Positions 15,678-24,422 are shown, counted from the first letter of the stretch. The stretch: DNA of 64,000 bases from Oscillatoria nigro-viridis PCC 7112 (GCF_000317475.1 NC_019729.1:7227445-7291444), one strand, 5' to 3'. Numbers and translations: made by a program. The notes: generated by a model from the sequence alone, not told the origin.

Positions 15678-17873
15678 ATGTCAGCGTCTAATCCGCCAAT
15701 ATCTTCTGTGCCGCTGTCCCTGGAACAAGCACTCAAACATTTTTTTGGCTATGACTCTTTCCGCCCGGGGCAGCAGGAAATTGTCGAAGCTGCTTTACAA
15801 AAACGGGATATGATGATAGTCATGCCGACGGGCGGTGGCAAGTCTTTGTGTTTTCAATTACCGGCACTGTTGAAACCGGGATTGACTGTGGTTGTTTCGC
15901 CGTTAATTGCTTTGATGCAAGACCAGGTGGAAGCTTTGCAGGATAATGGAATTGGGGCGACTTTTCTCAACAGCACTTTGAGCACTCAGGAAACCCGATC
16001 GCGCGAAACTGCGATTCTCGAAGGTAAGATTAAATTGCTTTATGTTGCACCCGAACGCTTGCTCGGTGAGAGATTTTTACCATTTTTAGATATAGTAGCA
16101 AATAAGTTAGGAATTTCGGCATTTGCGATCGACGAAGCCCACTGCGTTTCGGAATGGGGACACGACTTTCGACCAGAATACAGGCAAATGCAGCGAGTGC
16201 GCGATCGATATCCCGACATTCCCATTATGGCACTAACCGCCACCGCCACCGAGCGCGTCCGCCAAGACATCATCCAGCAGCTAACTCTGCGAAATCCCTA
16301 CATCCACGTCGCCAGCTTCAACCGCCCCAATTTATACTACGAAGTTCGCCCCAAAACCAAACACAGTTTTGCCGAAGTTTTGCAAATTATCCAAAAAAAA
16401 GGCGGTTCGGGAATAATCTACTGTCTCAGCCGCAAAAAAGTTGAAGAAGTAGCTTACAAATTGCAGCAAAGTGGCATCGCAGCTTTACCATACCATGCCG
16501 GCATGAACGATGTCGATCGCGCCACCAATCAAACCCGCTTCATTCGCGACGACGTGCAAGTAATGGTAGCCACAATAGCCTTCGGTATGGGCATCAACAA
16601 ACCCGACGTGCGGTTTGTAATTCACTACGACTTACCCAAGAATCTCGAAGGATACTATCAAGAATCCGGCCGCGCAGGCCGAGACAACGAACCCGCCCAT
16701 TGCAGCTTATTTTTCGGCTACGGCGATGTCAAAATGATCGACTACATCATCGAGCAAAAACCCGATCCGCAAGAACAGCGAATTGCCCGCCAACAGTTGC
16801 GTCGAGTAATCAACTATGCAGAATCCACCGATTGCCGCCGCACAATCCAGTTAAGTTATTTTGGCGATTCATTCCCCGGAAACTGCGGTACTTGCGATAA
16901 CTGTTGCAACCAAAAACCAGTAGAAGATTGGACGATTGAGGCAATGAAATTTCTTTCTTGCGTCGCCCGATGCCAAGAAAAATTCGGCATGAATCACATT
17001 ATTGACGTGCTGCGCGGTTCAAAAAATCAAAAAATATTGCAATACCAGCACCACAAACTTTCTACTTACGGAATTGGCAAAGATAGAAGTGCCGAAGATT
17101 GGAAAAAATTGAGTCGTTCGCTGTTAAATCAAGGTTTTTTAGACGAAAAAACAGACGGCTTTCCCATTTTGAAACTGAATGAAAAAAGTTGGGAAATTAT
17201 GAAACGTCAGCGCACCGTTGAAATCGCCATTGAACCCCAGCGGGAAGTACAAGGAAAAGTTCGGTCTTTGGCAGTAGAAGTAGAAGCTTTATTTACCATA
17301 CTGCGGACGCTACGCAAACAAATTGCCGACGAACAATTTGTGCCACCTTACGTAGTTTTTGCCGATAAAAGCTTGCGAGATATGGCAGAAAAACGCCCGC
17401 AAAATCTCAGAGAATTCGAGGAAGTTTACGGGGTTGGTAGCAACAAGCGAGATAAGTACGGCAAGGTTTTCTTGGAGGCAATTCGCAGTTTTTGCCAAGA
17501 ACAAGGATTGCCAACTGGTGGTGCATCTTCTGATGTCGCTAATCTTCCCAATCTTTCTAACGTTGCGTCTTATTCGCAGATGCAAACCTGGGAATTATAC
17601 CGACAAGGTTTGACAGTTCAAGGAATAGCCAATGCGCGGGGTATGAGTCCTAATACTATTTCTGGGCATCTGATAGAATTGATGGAAATGGGCAGGGAAG
17701 TTGATATAAATTTGTTGGTTGAATCGGAACGCCAGCAGGCGATAGTGTACGCTATTGAAGTTATGGGAGATGAAAAACTGAGAGCCATTTATGAGTTTTT
17801 GGAAGAACGTTATACGTTTGAGGAGATTAAGTTTGTGCGCGCTTGGTGGCGGCAAAATTATGTCGGTTTTTAA
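15678..17873 (+). CDS. recQ: ATP-dependent DNA helicase RecQ
   Basis: The 731-residue product is a 3'-5' DNA helicase of recombination and repair. It has Walker A (MPTGGGKSLCFQLPAL, ~52), DEAH (FAIDEAHCVSEWGHDFRPEY, ~150), motif VI (YYQESGRAGRDN), the zinc-binding RQC cysteines (C-R-R-T...CGTCDNCC, ~400) with a winged helix, and an HRDC domain (~530-610). A C-terminal helix-turn-helix-like extension (QGIANARGMSPNTISGHLIE) is seen, as in other long bacterial RecQ proteins. The start at 15678 follows a region that is duplicated, with the gene's beginning, at 32207. That second copy is a broken pseudogene, so this gene is the functional one. Confidence 0.96.
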   Translation: MSASNPPISSVPLSLEQALKHFFGYDSFRPGQQEIVEAALQKRDMMIVMPTGGGKSLCFQLPALLKPGLTVVVSPLIALMQDQVEALQDNGIGATFLNSTLSTQETRSRETAILEGKIKLLYVAPERLLGERFLPFLDIVANKLGISAFAIDEAHCVSEWGHDFRPEYRQMQRVRDRYPDIPIMALTATATERVRQDIIQQLTLRNPYIHVASFNRPNLYYEVRPKTKHSFAEVLQIIQKKGGSGIIYCLSRKKVEEVAYKLQQSGIAALPYHAGMNDVDRATNQTRFIRDDVQVMVATIAFGMGINKPDVRFVIHYDLPKNLEGYYQESGRAGRDNEPAHCSLFFGYGDVKMIDYIIEQKPDPQEQRIARQQLRRVINYAESTDCRRTIQLSYFGDSFPGNCGTCDNCCNQKPVEDWTIEAMKFLSCVARCQEKFGMNHIIDVLRGSKNQKILQYQHHKLSTYGIGKDRSAEDWKKLSRSLLNQGFLDEKTDGFPILKLNEKSWEIMKRQRTVEIAIEPQREVQGKVRSLAVEVEALFTILRTLRKQIADEQFVPPYVVFADKSLRDMAEKRPQNLREFEEVYGVGSNKRDKYGKVFLEAIRSFCQEQGLPTGGASSDVANLPNLSNVASYSQMQTWELYRQGLTVQGIANARGMSPNTISGHLIELMEMGREVDINLLVESERQQAIVYAIEVMGDEKLRAIYEFLEERYTFEEIKFVRAWWRQNYVGF

Positions 17874-18162
17874 CCGCAGATGTATGCTGATGAACGCTGA
17901 TGGACGCAGATAATTAATAGATAGGAGGGAAAAATGAGAATTAAACAAGTAGGTTTTGGATAATATATTAAAGTGGCGTTTTTAACCGATATATTTTTTC
18001 CATTTGGCTTTGCTAGCTGGCGTATATGGGGTTGGCAAAGCTCAAATTTTAAAAGTAATTTTTAAAGTGCTATAAGTCAGTAAGCTTGGGTTGGCTAAGC
18101 GTCTCATTGTTCGCTATGCTTCGCGCAGTTGCGAGGGCGATCAATTACTTTTTAACTGAACA

Positions 18163-18345
18163 TTATTGAGCTATAAGTACCTCATCCAACCACTTTTTAG
18201 GTAAGTAATAGGGGGCCTGAGAGGGCGCAATATTTAAATCCACAAGCATGAGACTATTTACACTCATGCCCCGCCCCAAGGAGTGAATAATATTGATGCA
18301 GTTGGAAACGATATTAAGTCTCTCTGTGTAGCCAGAAGCACCCTA
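18163..18345 (-). pseudogene. possible gene remnant of unknown origin
   Basis: A minus-strand frame without a proper start reads GASGYTERLNIVSNCINII, then a Gly-Met-Ser-Val stretch, and ends PYYLPKKWLDEVLIAQ before a stop at 18163. It looks like the C-terminal tail of a protein, but I recognise no family. It sits next to a MITE-like element, in a repeat-rich gap (17874-18516) that also holds a GATGAACGCTGATGGACGC-type dispersed sequence. Confidence 0.3.
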
Positions 18346-18377
18346 AATTTTAGCGTTGTATGTGGTTGTGGCAAAAT

Positions 18378-18486
18378 TATATAGCAATCCTAAATCATTT
18401 GTGAATTTCTTACTCCCTCCCCGATGCCTTGGGGAGGGTTGGGGTGGGGTAAAAATTTTACAACTCATTTAGGATTGCTCTATATA
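18378..18486. mobile_element. MITE-like element, family A copy 1
   Basis: The ends TATAGCAATCCT and AGGATTGCTCTATA are inverted repeats. The interior contains CATTTGTGAATTTCTTAC and a GGTTGGGGTGGGGTAAAAA stretch. A copy in the opposite orientation, with the same order of internal words, interrupts the recQ pseudogene at 32759-32863, which shows it is a mobile unit. Confidence 0.8.
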
Positions 18487-18516
18487 ATGGGTTTTTGATG
18501 GCGATAAATTAAGTTT

Positions 18517-19257
18517 CTATACTTTAGTATTGTACAATAAATAGTTTACTTCGTTAGCCAACCATTCGTTAAACAGATTGTGCAATATTTCTTGATACCG
18601 TTCAGGGGTTAATTCCGCCGGGAGAAACTTTTCAACCAGGAACAAGTGATATCCTAGCTCTGTTTCAATTGGACGAATTACTTCTCCGGGTTTAGCGCTA
18701 AATACGGCGACGGCTATGTCTGGTTTTAAACCCCACCGATAAACCTTGCCTTGGCAACCGCATAAATGCCGGCGATTTTCGTCAATATCGTAAAGATGAG
18801 CGGCATCAAAAAAGCTGATTTCTCCTTCTTGAATTTGATAAAATAGTTCCTGAGCAAGCTGGGGGTTGGCAACAACTATTTGATAAAGAATTATTTGGTC
18901 GAATTGCAATTTGTTTTGAAAAAAGGTTTTTTCTACTTCTTTGCTAAACAAGTGTTCTGCTAGTTTTTGGCGGAGGAGCCGATCGCAAATTCCGGCCTCT
19001 AAATCTTCTACGGAAATCATCTGATCGACCAGCCAAGCAATCGTATCCGCCGCTTTCTCCAACCGCTTCTCGCGGCGGAGTTGGTCGCCCTCTGCTTGAA
19101 TTTCTTCGGGAGTCACAGTTAACCCCCGTTCCCGGGCGGCTTTCTCAATAACTTTTTTCTGCAAAACCTTTTGACTAAATGTCTTTATTTGCTGCTGTTG
19201 TCTGAGTAGTTCGATGATTTCACTTGCTTCTATCAATGGCCCGTAAAAGTCCTTCAT
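18517..19257 (-). CDS. PpiC-type peptidyl-prolyl isomerase of the secretion locus
   Basis: The 246-residue product has a SurA-like helical N-terminal part (~1-120, with LTVTPEEIQAEGDQLRREKR) and a parvulin domain (~120-230) showing GEISFFDAAHLYDIDEN, CGCQGKVYRWGLKPDIAVA and ELGYHLFLVEKF. It lacks a signal peptide, so it probably acts in the cytoplasm, perhaps keeping export substrates loosely folded. It is the last gene of the minus-strand run that starts at the C39-ABC exporter, directly after the RTX protein gene. The role in secretion is inferred from this placement; prolyl isomerases of this type are often beside HlyD/C39 exporters in cyanobacteria. Confidence 0.85.
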   Translation of the reverse strand: MKDFYGPLIEASEIIELLRQQQQIKTFSQKVLQKKVIEKAARERGLTVTPEEIQAEGDQLRREKRLEKAADTIAWLVDQMISVEDLEAGICDRLLRQKLAEHLFSKEVEKTFFQNKLQFDQIILYQIVVANPQLAQELFYQIQEGEISFFDAAHLYDIDENRRHLCGCQGKVYRWGLKPDIAVAVFSAKPGEVIRPIETELGYHLFLVEKFLPAELTPERYQEILHNLFNEWLANEVNYLLYNTKV

Positions 19258-19333
19258 CTTTCTCTCAAATTATATAACTTTATTAACTTCATTCCCCGAC
19301 GCTTCCTGCGGGGTAGTTGGGGTTAACGGTTAG

Positions 19334-20428
19334 CTACAAGATGTCATTTGGCAAACTAATAAAATCAGCATTGCTCAAAGTTGTTGCTCCCGCTGCGTTG
19401 ACTGTTCCCAAAACAACAGCTAAAATTCGATCGCCATTATTTGAACTAAACTTGACCAGAGTCGCGTCTGCCGTACCGTCACCGTCAGTATCAAACGCGA
19501 CGAGTGTCAAGTCTGTTACCGAAAGTCCCCCTATCAGCCCAATTTTATCGCCTTCAGCGGGATTGAAATCAACGACTCGATCTGCTAACAATGGATTAGC
19601 TGCTGCACTCTCTGTTTCGGGTCTAAAGGCAAAGGTATCAGCGCCGCTACCTCCAATCAATGTATCGCTGCCGAAGTCGCCGCAAAGAAAATCGTCGCCG
19701 TTGCCGCCACTGAGCCAATCTTGACCTTTTCCTCCCCGCAAAGTGTCGTTTCCATCGCCTCCATCGATCGCATCCTCACCTCTGTTACCTGTGACAATAT
19801 CGTTGCCGCTTCCTGCAAAAATTCGATCGCTCCTGCTACCGCAAATAATCACATCGCTGTCGCTGGTGCCGAGCCAATATCCCTCGCCGTTGCTGTCGTA
19901 GCTGATAGTTAATGCCCCAGGATAGTTTTCTGGGGCGACCATTTCTGGAGGCGGGGTTGTGTCAGCATTGCTGTTGTTGGTATTCTCATTGGGAAGTGCG
20001 ATCGAATTATTGCTGTTATTGTTATCTGTGGGATTAGAAGCGATCGCGCTGCTGTCACCACCACCCGTACCGATCGCATTCTCATTATTTGAGGGTGTTG
20101 GCGCTGGTGCGGGCGCTGGTGTTGCGATGTTAGTTGTGATGTTAGTTGTTGGTGGAGCGCCTGTAGCAGCGGTTGCTTCTGCACTGCCAGAAGTAGCTCC
20201 CGGAGTATAGGCTGTCTGAGTGCTGGTAATGGTTTCTGTAGGAGTAGTAGCTGTTGCGCTGCTGGTACTGCCGGCACCACTTTCATTTACGAAGGCACTA
20301 GATGTGCTGGAACTGCTGCTGCTGTCAGCACCAGGGTCATTAGCCAACGAATTCAAAGTGTTTAAACTATTGCTGTTTCCAACAATATTATTTAAGAGCT
20401 CAGGAGCTAATGAATCTAATGGAGGCAT
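19334..20428 (-). CDS. RTX-type calcium-binding repeat protein
   Basis: The 364-residue product has a long low-complexity N-terminal half (~20-160) rich in Ser, Thr, Ala, Asn and Pro. A block of RTX nonapeptides follows at ~180-265 (GSGNDIVTG, GDGNDTLRG, GNGDDFLCG, GSGADTFAF). The C-terminal domain (~265-364, LADRVVDFNPAEGDKIGLIG) is typical of type I secretion substrates. The repeats bind calcium outside the cell. The start is supported by AAAGGAG about 10 bp upstream. There is no signal peptide and no double-glycine leader, so export would use a C-terminal signal. It lies between the leader-peptide genes and the PpiC gene of the secretion locus. Confidence 0.9.
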   Translation of the reverse strand: MPPLDSLAPELLNNIVGNSNSLNTLNSLANDPGADSSSSSSTSSAFVNESGAGSTSSATATTPTETITSTQTAYTPGATSGSAEATAATGAPPTTNITTNIATPAPAPAPTPSNNENAIGTGGGDSSAIASNPTDNNNSNNSIALPNENTNNSNADTTPPPEMVAPENYPGALTISYDSNGEGYWLGTSDSDVIICGSRSDRIFAGSGNDIVTGNRGEDAIDGGDGNDTLRGGKGQDWLSGGNGDDFLCGDFGSDTLIGGSGADTFAFRPETESAAANPLLADRVVDFNPAEGDKIGLIGGLSVTDLTLVAFDTDGDGTADATLVKFSSNNGDRILAVVLGTVNAAGATTLSNADFISLPNDIL

Positions 20429-20833
20429 CGCGATTTATCTCCTTTTACCTGTATGTAAAGACGAAAATCACTTGCACGATCGCCGACATTGCGAATCTCA
20501 ATGAATGTCAATGTAGGATTTTAAAGAGTGTGAAACAAGTGCTTTTGACTTCAGACTAAAGACTGAAATATCATTAATAAATGAACCTTGGTGCATCCCG
20601 AAAATAGGACGGGACAAAACTGTTACCAATATTAATTTTGGCTATCGGTACTGATTGCCAATCGCATTTGATTTAGCCATCACCATCACTCTCAAAAGAC
20701 TTGTATAAATTTAAACTGCACCTTCCTTGCACTCGCCCGTACTCAAAAAATATGAGGGCGGACTGCTAAAGATGAGCAAAAACCGTGTTTTATTTCGATT
20801 TACCTAAATATATCTGGACTAATTAGAGGTATG

Positions 20834-20851
20834 TTGCCAATTTGGCAGATT
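20834..20851. promoter_or_regulatory. dyad TTGCCAATTTGGCAGATT, copy 1
   Basis: A TTGCCA-N3-TGGCA dyad followed by GATT. It recurs as TTGCCATTTTGGCAGATT at 25213 and 25400, all inside the secretion locus. It lies 406 bp upstream of the RTX gene start. The surrounding gap (20429-20965) shows no gene. Confidence 0.5.
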
Positions 20852-20965
20852 TGTTTGAAATTATCAGACTTACGCAAGTTTTCAATTTTTACACTCTTTG
20901 TATCCGGGCGCGCGCTTGCTGGTGTTGAGGGCCGATCGACACACCGCTGCTCCCGTTCCTGAATT

Positions 20966-21109
20966 GTGATTGACAGAGCGGGGTTTGGCCGCAGTTTGAT
21001 GACTGTGGTTGAGCGGATGGGAGGGGACTTGGCAGGGCGGTTGGAGGGGCTTGCATCAGCCTGGAAGGCGACGGATTTGGCCGATTTGAATACGATCGCG
21101 GTCGAATAG
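20966..21109 (+). pseudogene. GC-rich open remnant, unknown origin
   Basis: A 47-codon frame starting at GTG has protein-like composition (RAGFGRSLMTVVERMGGDLA, then LEGLASAWKATDLADLNTIA) and G-rich codons unlike the neighbours. It ends just before the 46-bp palindrome. It could be a fragment of a foreign gene; no family recognised. The opposite frame (20889-21161) looks like a shadow. Confidence 0.3.
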
Positions 21110-21117
21110 ATGCGGAG

Positions 21118-21163
21118 TCATGGCAGGTGCAGGGCGATCGCGATCGCCCTGCACCTGCCATGA
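21118..21163. repeat. perfect 46-bp palindrome
   Basis: The left half TCATGGCAGGTGCAGGGCGA, then TCG, is followed without any spacer by its exact reverse complement. The centre contains GCGATCGCGATCGC, two overlapping HIP1 words. GATGCGGA occurs on both sides (21109 and 21162). Confidence 0.9.
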
Positions 21164-21270
21164 TGCGGAAGTAATTAGAATTGGCATTCAGCGAGTTAGG
21201 GCGATCGGCTTTTTCCTCGGCTGAAACCCGCTCGTACCCCTGACGTAGCGGTCAATAATTAAAAGCTAAA

Positions 21271-21286
21271 AAGGGCTTAAGCCCTT
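21271..21286 (-). terminator. 16-bp palindrome downstream of leader-peptide gene
   Basis: AAGGGCTTAAGCCCTT is a perfect palindrome 18 bp past the stop of the minus-strand leader-peptide gene. It ends in CTTACTACAA, a word shared with 4951, so it belongs to a dispersed family. Confidence 0.45.
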
Positions 21287-21303
21287 ACTACAAGCCCTGA
21301 AAG

Positions 21304-21627
21304 TTAGTGTGGCAAGTCCATCGCCTTTACAGTAACAGTTTCATAAGCATAGTTTGCTCCCGATCCAGATTTAATTTTTACTTTGACTTTATCAAAGCCT
21401 GCGTAGTAAACATCAACACCAGCTAGAGGATCGGTGCCAATCGCTATAGCTGTTCCTGTACCCGTTGCTTTCGTAACTTGACCTTGGTTTCTCAAAATAA
21501 TGTCTGTAGCAGTCAAAGTGTTTCCGCTGTCCACTGATGAAAAGGCATCCAATCCCAATGCAGCACCACCTAAAATCAAGTCGTTTTCTGAAACATTTTC
21601 GAGGTAGGACAAATCAGATATCAACAT
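21304..21627 (-). CDS. double-glycine leader peptide precursor (Gly/Ala-rich)
   Basis: I start the gene at 21627, where AAGGAG lies 4-9 bp upstream of ATG; the longer frame to 21654 has no such site. The 107-residue product opens with MLISDLSYLENVSENDLILG, G: the (I/L)SDL(N/S)YLE leader and a Gly-Gly with Glu at -8 and Ile at -4, as in substrates of C39 peptidase exporters. The predicted core (~86 residues) starts AALGLDAFSS and contains TGTGTAIAIGTDPLAGVDVY; it has no cysteine. It follows the GNAT-TPR gene by 45 bp. Export by the locus transporter is inferred. The function of the released protein is unknown. Confidence 0.75.
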   Translation of the reverse strand: MLISDLSYLENVSENDLILGGAALGLDAFSSVDSGNTLTATDIILRNQGQVTKATGTGTAIAIGTDPLAGVDVYYAGFDKVKVKIKSGSGANYAYETVTVKAMDLPH

Positions 21628-21672
21628 AATGCTCCTTGTTTTTAAACTAATCAAAAGTAACTTGGGGGACTA

Positions 21673-23439
21673 CTAGGCTGGCATGGGAGTTTTTTGATCG
21701 CAGATAGTTGCGGTTTGATGTTCACCTTGTTCTTGCAGCACCAGATCCAAATTATAGTGAGCCTCTGCTAAATCTGGTTTCATAGAGAGGGACTGGCGAT
21801 AGTAGGCGATCGCTGTTTTCAAATCGCCTGCCTGTTTGCATTTGGAGCCTAAATCATTGTTCATTGCCGCGTAATGAGCCTGTTTCTCCAAGGAGAGCTT
21901 TCCCTGAGCATGAAGTGCATTGGCGAAGTTAACCTCAGCTTCCACGAAATCAGGCTTTAGTTCTAGTGCTTTTTGATAGTAGGCGATCGCATCTTCCCAT
22001 TTGCCTTGCTGCTGTAGAGCATAGCCAAGGTTATTGTATGCGGCGATCGCATCAGGCTGTAGAGCTAAGACTTGATGATAGGCTTCTATCGCGTCGGATA
22101 ACCGATCTTGAGTTTGATATAAATTCCCCAAACCAAATAGAGCCTTGATAGAATTTGGCTGCACCTGAAGCAGGTTTTTCAGTAAATTTTCGGCCGTTTG
22201 GTACTCGCCTTTTTGCCTCATCAACACCCCCAGTCCATAGAGTGCCTCTGGGTGATTTGATTGAGCTTCCAGAATCTGGTGATATCCCTGCTCAGCTTTG
22301 GTGAGTCGGTTCAATCGATGATCTCGAACAGCGAGCTGAAGTGCTAAAGGAAGAAGATCCCTAACATCCTCTTGTCTGTTCTCGCGATTCTTGTCTTTGA
22401 CTACGATATGCTGAATGTGCCGATCTTTAGCTCCAAAAGAATACTTATATTCCTCATTGCCCATTAAAAAGTCGTACACTTTAAATCCATTTTGAATCGC
22501 GTATCTGATTGCATCAGCATGGAGGATAAGCCCAGGTGGAGGATTTTTAAAGGTTTGATCGCGACCTGTAATCACAAATAGCATGGATTTTTGCTGAAAA
22601 TCAACAAAGTTAGCGATCGCCCCTAAAGGTCTGTCTCCTTTCCACAGAACCGAAAGATACAGACAGTTATTTTCAAAACAATGACGTAAAATAAGGCGAT
22701 TGTAACCCATGATTACCTCAAAGGTATCCCCTTTTTGCTTTTTCCATCTCGACTCCCATAATTTGAGTAGTATCTCAATATGAGATTCCAAATTGTCTGC
22801 GTCAACGTGGGTGATATAAAACTCATCAGAGCTGTCAACTTTCCTTAAAAATCGTCTGATTTTTTGACGAGTATTGACACCGACGTAGTTTTGCAGATAT
22901 TGCTCCCAGTCATCTGGTAATGAAACATAAGGAGCCAGATAAATATCGGGATCTTCTCCATTCACACTTTGAATGCGGAGTTGACTGAGTTCAAAACTAT
23001 CGCCAGAGAAATTACTCAAGAAGAGAGACATCCGTGTATCTGTTTCTAGAATACTTTTTACATTGAAACTAGACCATACTAACTTTTGCTGGATGTAAGC
23101 AGCAAAAGCAGGAATTACCTCTTCTTCATAACCAGGCAGGCAAATAAGTCCTGTGTAATCTGCCATGCTATTTCCTGCCATGCAGATTTCAGTTTCAAAG
23201 CCGCCTCCATCCTGGTGGGTCAATAAAGTTTTTAGAGGAAAAAAAGCCACATAGGATGAATCGTGGGTATCTCGTTTTGCAGCTAATACGAACCACGGAT
23301 CATACACCATCTGCAACCATCTAGATAGCCAAACCCAGGAGAGGAAAAACTGAGCATGAGGATCTGATTCGTATACAGAATCCCAATTTTCTCTGATTTT
23401 CTTAAATGTTTCAAAATTCTCAATTTTGTCAATCTGCAT
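21673..23439 (-). CDS. GNAT (CelD/BcsL-like) acyltransferase fused to TPR repeats
   Basis: Residues ~1-330 resemble the CelD/BcsL/FemAB-like GNAT_6 acetyltransferases: NWDSVYESDPHAQFFLSWVW at the start, KIRRFLRKV in the middle and AIRYAIQNGFKVYDFLMGNE with YKYSFGAKDR near the end. Residues ~375-580 are five to six TPR units, such as ALFGLGNLYQTQDRLSDAIE and AAYNNLGYALQQQGKWEDAI. The ATG has GAGGAC upstream. Family members transfer acyl or aminoacyl groups to amines; the substrate here is not shown. Its place between two leader-peptide genes suggests that it could modify the precursors or serve as their scaffold. That is inference. Confidence 0.85.
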   Translation of the reverse strand: MQIDKIENFETFKKIRENWDSVYESDPHAQFFLSWVWLSRWLQMVYDPWFVLAAKRDTHDSSYVAFFPLKTLLTHQDGGGFETEICMAGNSMADYTGLICLPGYEEEVIPAFAAYIQQKLVWSSFNVKSILETDTRMSLFLSNFSGDSFELSQLRIQSVNGEDPDIYLAPYVSLPDDWEQYLQNYVGVNTRQKIRRFLRKVDSSDEFYITHVDADNLESHIEILLKLWESRWKKQKGDTFEVIMGYNRLILRHCFENNCLYLSVLWKGDRPLGAIANFVDFQQKSMLFVITGRDQTFKNPPPGLILHADAIRYAIQNGFKVYDFLMGNEEYKYSFGAKDRHIQHIVVKDKNRENRQEDVRDLLPLALQLAVRDHRLNRLTKAEQGYHQILEAQSNHPEALYGLGVLMRQKGEYQTAENLLKNLLQVQPNSIKALFGLGNLYQTQDRLSDAIEAYHQVLALQPDAIAAYNNLGYALQQQGKWEDAIAYYQKALELKPDFVEAEVNFANALHAQGKLSLEKQAHYAAMNNDLGSKCKQAGDLKTAIAYYRQSLSMKPDLAEAHYNLDLVLQEQGEHQTATICDQKTPMPA

Positions 23440-23562
23440 ATAATTTTGTCCTCACCCATTATATTCCCCATACTTGTCGGTTAAGACCAGAACCTCCCTA
23501 ACCCTCCTGAAAGAATGTCTGAAACCCAGCAGTATCGATCGTCTTCCTATCGGGTGAGACTA

Positions 23563-23889
23563 TTAACGCCCAAAAAATGAAATTGAAGTGCTGCGAATTG
23601 TAGATGAAGCAGTTTGGTTTCCAGTCCTTGCATAGGCTGTGGCTGTTGCATTGGCTCTACTATACTCAAGACTACCGAAGTCTTTAACCGTTGTGTTGGT
23701 TACAGTATTTGTATAAGTTTGATTACCAATGGCAACTCCACCTGCAACAGCGACCGCATATCCAGGACCCGCTGTTGTTGTGGCGAATGTATCAGCGTAA
23801 ACATTGCCACCGCCTACTACAACTGTGCTTTCGCTTTCGTTAATGGGTTCTAAATAACTTAAGTCAGAGATGATTAAGCAATATTTCAT
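23563..23889 (-). CDS. double-glycine leader peptide precursor (Thr/Ala/Asn-rich)
   Basis: The 108-residue product has the leader LIISDLSYLEPINESESTVV then VGG, with Glu at -8 and Val at -4 relative to the Gly-Gly. The predicted core (~80 residues) starts GNVYADTFATTTAGPGYAVA and is rich in Thr, Ala, Asn, Ser and Tyr, without cysteine. This composition fits a beta-rich, self-associating secreted protein. It lies about 120 bp upstream of the GNAT-TPR gene on the same strand. The leader family match is seen in the sequence; secretion by the nearby C39 exporter is inferred. Confidence 0.75.
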   Translation of the reverse strand: MKYCLIISDLSYLEPINESESTVVVGGGNVYADTFATTTAGPGYAVAVAGGVAIGNQTYTNTVTNTTVKDFGSLEYSRANATATAYARTGNQTASSTIRSTSISFFGR

Positions 23890-23950
23890 GGCAGTATCAC
23901 GATAAGTTTTTAGCAGACTAAATTCATGATTCTATTGAATATCTATTAGC

Positions 23951-24175
23951 TCAACCAGATGTTGATGAAGTGCTGCTAAAACTAGATGAAGAAGAACTAC
24001 TAGAACTCGATTTGGCGTAACTGCTGGAGCTATTAGCAGATGAAACATTTACAGAAACGCTTTGACTAATTTCACCTCGATCGTCGCCAGATGCTTCGAC
24101 TACGCTTTTCGCCTCAGCAATAACTTTACCATCGGGTGAGACTATGCGTTTGACAACAACTTTATAGTCAGTCAT
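23951..24175 (-). CDS. small serine-tailed protein of the secretion locus
   Basis: The 74-residue product has a structured-looking N-terminal half (MTDYKVVVKRIVSPDGKVIA, then EAKSVVEASGDD) and a C-terminal third that is almost only serine (SSSSSSSSSSFSSTSSTSG). It has no double-glycine leader and no signal peptide. It lies between leader-peptide genes on the same strand, 61 bp upstream of the next one, so it is probably part of the system. A serine tail could be a site for modification, or a disordered spacer. I do not know a characterised family. Confidence 0.65.
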   Translation of the reverse strand: MTDYKVVVKRIVSPDGKVIAEAKSVVEASGDDRGEISQSVSVNVSSANSSSSYAKSSSSSSSSSSFSSTSSTSG

Positions 24176-24392
24176 GAGTTTAACACCGATTTTTGTTGAT
24201 TATAAAATTGGATGAATCCTAAATTTGTGAGTCGTAGATGGTAATTGCCTACGGCTCCATTTAAAACAAGATTTCGTCAGTAGTTAATCACTTGTTTTAA
24301 AGCAAATTAATCAACTACGTAAATCATCTAAGTAAGGCGGTCAGAATCAACCCAACTATCTAAGGAAACCTCAAGTCTCTGTATTAAGTTAT

Positions 24393-24422
24393 TAGTAGGG
24401 CTTGAGCTCTGAAGCCCTACTA
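24393..24422 (-). terminator. hairpin downstream of leader-peptide gene pair
   Basis: TAGTAGGGCTT (24393-24403) pairs with AAGCCCTACTA (24412-24422), 75 bp past the stop of the leader-peptide gene at 24497. It may separate the duplicated pair from the serine-tailed gene. The rest of 24176-24496 shows nothing coding. Confidence 0.5.

Noticed and set aside
20889..21161. Minus-strand 90-residue frame rich in Ser and Pro
   Set aside because: It overlaps the palindrome and reads it as protein, with no ribosome binding site and random composition; probably chance.
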